From Desulfurivibrio alkaliphilus (GTDB lineage: Bacteria > Desulfobacterota > Desulfobulbia > Desulfobulbales > Desulfurivibrionaceae): a stretch of 32,356 nucleotides of DNA. Made by a program: the position numbers and the translations under genes. Shown piece after piece: positions 29,849 through 32,356 of this stretch (within the stretch, counting starts at the first letter, position 1; each line of letters starts with the position of its first letter). The notes beneath the pieces were generated by a model. It ran no database searches. It was given only the letters and a program-made list of their open reading frames with translations, and was not told where the DNA came from. Location: positions 1-32,356 of the forward strand of contig DSDS01000138.1 in NCBI GenBank assembly GCA_011048585.1, given 5' to 3'.

Positions 29849-31192
29849 TCAATCCGGTTTGGGGGGGATGAAATTACCATGGATCAATTTACGGCCGCGA
29901 CTGCTGGTGAGCTGGCTGACGGAAAAAAGCAGGGTGGAGGTCTCATCGGCCTGCACGGCGGTTTCCCGGCCGATCAGTTCGACTCCGGCCAGATCAAGAC
30001 GGCTGGAGGTCACCGCCAGGGCCGTATCCCCCTCGACCCAAAGGCCGCTGGCCAGCACCACCGAATCGACAACCCGCAAAACGGTACCCTCACCCTGGAT
30101 CACCCCCTGCTCGATGGTAACCCGCGATCCCCGGATGGTCACCCCGTTGGCATAAACGCCGACCAGCCGGACCTCGTCGCAGTCGGCAATCTCCAGCCGC
30201 TCATAACGACCGCTGAAGGTCAACCCCTGCTCATTCTGGCAGGTTCCGATCCGGTCGGCGGGCCCGGTGGGGGGAACCCTGGGCGCGGGGTTCTCAACCA
30301 GGACCCTGCCCAGGGCCGCCCGGAACAGCCCGGGCTGCTGGGCCATCGGGACATGACCGGCGCCGGGAATCACCAGCAGGCTGGCCCGGGGCAACAGGGC
30401 TTCCAACAACAAGCCGGTGCGCAGGGGAGTGACCTGATCCTCCTCCCCCCAAATGATGAAGGTGGGGGCCTCTATCGTCCGCAGGGCCCGGCTGAAATCC
30501 TCATGCACCAGGGCCAACCCGGCAATCCGTCCCGGATCTCCAGCCAGAACCCTGGCGCGCAGGGTTTCGCTGGCCAGGATCTGTTCCACATCCATGGGCA
30601 ACCGGGGCAGGCTGGTGATCAGATTACCCACCCATTCGTCGATCCGCTCCAACGGCTTGGCGGGCAGCTGGGGCAGACGGCCCCGCAGATTGGGATCGAG
30701 CATATCCCGGGTGATTATTTTCCGATGGAGAATGCCGGCCACATCGATCAGCACCAGCCGCTGCACTTGGCGGGGGTAGTCGGCGGCAAAACGCAGAGCC
30801 ACCCCCCCACCCAGGGAATGCCCCAGCAGCACCACCGGTTCGGCGCTGAAGCGATCCACCAGCCAGCGCAGATAGGCGGCATACTCCTTGGGCGAATAAA
30901 GGCGATTGAGCTTGTCGGAACGGCCAAACCCGGGCAGGTCCACCGCCAGGACATGGTAATCGACGGCCAGCTCCTCAATGAGTCCGGCCCAGGTGGAGGA
31001 TGCCTGATCGCCCAGGCCATGCACCAGCAACAGGGTCGGGGAGTTGCCCCGGCCCGCCTCCAGGATAAATGCCTGACCGCCGAAAATCGGCTCAGCCACC
31101 AAATACTCCCGGACCGGTGGATGTTGAGCCCCCGCCGCCAACGGCCAGCAGCAGAGCAAGAGCAGCAATATTTTCAACCTTAACAAACGCAT
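29849..31192 (-). CDS. secreted alpha/beta-hydrolase with C-terminal beta-helix-like repeat domain
   Basis: Signal peptide MRLLRLKILLLLLCCWPLAAGAQ; LLLVHGLGDQASSTW, LLGHSLGGGVALRFA, IIWGEEDQVTP, GAGHVPM. The last ~110 aa have short beta-type repeats (VTIRGSRVTIEQGVIQGEGTVLRVVDSVVLASGLWVEGDTALAVTSSRLDLAGVEL). Confidence 0.87.
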   Translation of the reverse strand: MRLLRLKILLLLLCCWPLAAGAQHPPVREYLVAEPIFGGQAFILEAGRGNSPTLLLVHGLGDQASSTWAGLIEELAVDYHVLAVDLPGFGRSDKLNRLYSPKEYAAYLRWLVDRFSAEPVVLLGHSLGGGVALRFAADYPRQVQRLVLIDVAGILHRKIITRDMLDPNLRGRLPQLPAKPLERIDEWVGNLITSLPRLPMDVEQILASETLRARVLAGDPGRIAGLALVHEDFSRALRTIEAPTFIIWGEEDQVTPLRTGLLLEALLPRASLLVIPGAGHVPMAQQPGLFRAALGRVLVENPAPRVPPTGPADRIGTCQNEQGLTFSGRYERLEIADCDEVRLVGVYANGVTIRGSRVTIEQGVIQGEGTVLRVVDSVVLASGLWVEGDTALAVTSSRLDLAGVELIGRETAVQADETSTLLFSVSQLTSSRGRKLIHGNFIPPKPD

Positions 31193-31242
31193 CCCGGGGT
31201 CTCAGGGCCGAAAGGGGGGATTGAAGCGCGGGAGTTGGCCAA

Positions 31243-31470
31243 TCAGTCGCGCAACAGTTGCCGGAGCAGTGCTTCGAGTTCAGCCAGGAGAAATGGTTTG
31301 CTCAAGCGGCCATCGAAACCATGCTCCCGATAGTTGGCCAGAACCCCCTCATGGGCGTAACCGCTGGCCACCACCACCTTGGCGGCGGGATCAATAGCCC
31401 GCAGCTTGCCCACCGCCTCCTGGCCGCCCATGCCGCCGGGCACGCTCAGATCCATGATCACCAGATCATC
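31243..31470 (-). pseudogene. receiver-domain remnant (C-terminal part), probably the 3' end of the same hybrid kinase gene
   Basis: DDLVIMDLSVPGGMGGQEAVGKLRAIDPAAKVVVASGYAHEGVLANYREHGFDGRLSKPFLLAELEALLRQLL starts mid-receiver and lacks the N-terminal acidic pocket. Confidence 0.8.
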
Positions 31471-31483
31471 TGATATTCACAAC

Positions 31484-32356
31484 TCACCCCACTGCCCCGC
31501 AAAACAAAGTCGGTGGAATCCCGATAATGGTGCCGCTGCGGTCGCGGATGGGCGCGCCGCTGTCGGCAATCGGCCGCCGGGTGCCATCCTTGCCGATCAG
31601 CAGGGTATGGTTCTCCAGGGCCACAATCCGGCCGCTGGCCAGCACCTTCTCCACCGGATTTTCACAGGCGCGGCCACTGCGTTCGTTGATGATATTGAAC
31701 ACTTCGGTGAGGGGGCGGCCGACGGCCTCCACCTGGCTCCACCCGGTGAGCTGGCTGGCCACTCCGTTGAGCATCATTATCCGCCCCCGCCGGTCGGTGG
31801 TGATCACCCCATCCCCGATACTCTGCAGGGTGATGGTCAGGCGCTCCTCGCTGGCCTGCAGCTCCTCAAAGGCCCGGCTCAGTTCAGCTTCCCGCTTGCG
31901 GATCACCTCGACCTGCGCCGCCACCTCTGCCATATTGCGGTGCAGCGAGGCGACCATGGCGGCAATATTCTCCCTGAGCCGCGACAACTCCAACAGATAG
32001 GTGCCGGCGGGGGGAGCAGCCTCCTCCCCCGCCCCCACCCGGGTGGCGTAATCGGTAAGTCTGATCAAGGGCAAAACCAACAGCTGGCGGATCACCAGGG
32101 TCAGCAGCACCGCGATCAGCAGAGCCACCGCCAGCACCAGCAGATTGATCCGGAGAAAGGCGTGGCGGGGGGCGAAAAGCTCATCCTCGCTCACGCAGAT
32201 GCCCAGATAATTCTGCCAGGGTTCATAAAACATCATGGCCGCCATCCGCTTTTCCCCGTTGACGTTGAAACGGTGGACAACCGGCTGTCGTTGTCCCTGC
32301 AACTGAGCAAACAGCTCGGCAAAGTCGTGGTCTTTCTGCACGGCAAATTCCCGGGC
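31484..32356 (-). pseudogene. membrane sensor kinase, truncated: sensor - TM - HAMP-like - PAS present, HisKA/HATPase absent (continues past window)
   Basis: LLVLAVALLIAVLLTLVIRQLLVLPLIRLTDYATRVGAGEE...ERLTITLQSIGDGVITTDRRGRIMMLNGVASQLTGWSQVEAVGRPLTEVFNIINERSG...PIADSGAPIRDRSGTIIGI, then the ORF departs (PPTLFCGAVG*). Confidence 0.8.

Noticed and set aside
29810-31183. 457-aa plus-strand ORF antisense to the hydrolase
   Set aside because: Pro/Gln/Gly/His-rich shadow ORF with no recognisable motifs; the minus strand carries the hydrolase signature.

Overview
The window is a GC-rich, gene-dense bacterial chromosome segment. Gene content (Ni-CODH, plant-type KARI, H1-like AP2 protein) suggests a Deltaproteobacterium/Desulfobacterota, which is an inference. 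Left to right it holds: the 3' end of an Mrp/Mnh antiporter operon (D, E, G), with an apparent 1-nt frameshift in D; a stand-alone Ni-CO dehydrogenase (cooS, -); class II plant-type ilvC; a dGTPase-like / hybrid-kinase / response-regulator operon (-); an HDAC-family deacetylase - CBS - ADP-forming acyl-CoA synthetase - (acetyl-CoA hydrolase + GNAT) operon (+), convergent with a gene for a two-AP2-like-domain protein carrying a histone-H1-like Lys/Ala/Pro tail (-); mazG-like; rpsF-rpsR-DUF2232-rplI-dnaB; leuS-lptE-tkt-dus; fbp (-); an MFS transporter overlapping antisense with a GT2 glycosyltransferase; a secreted alpha/beta-hydrolase with a C-terminal beta-helix-like domain; and a sensor kinase gene that appears to have lost its catalytic core, with about 49 bp of unexplained sequence at the junction. 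The most interesting hypothesis is the clustering of acetyl-CoA/acetate metabolism, lysine acetyltransferase, HDAC-like deacetylase and a histone-H1-like chromatin protein. No tRNA, rRNA, CRISPR array or intact mobile element was recognised. All assignments come from reading the translations; no database searches were run.
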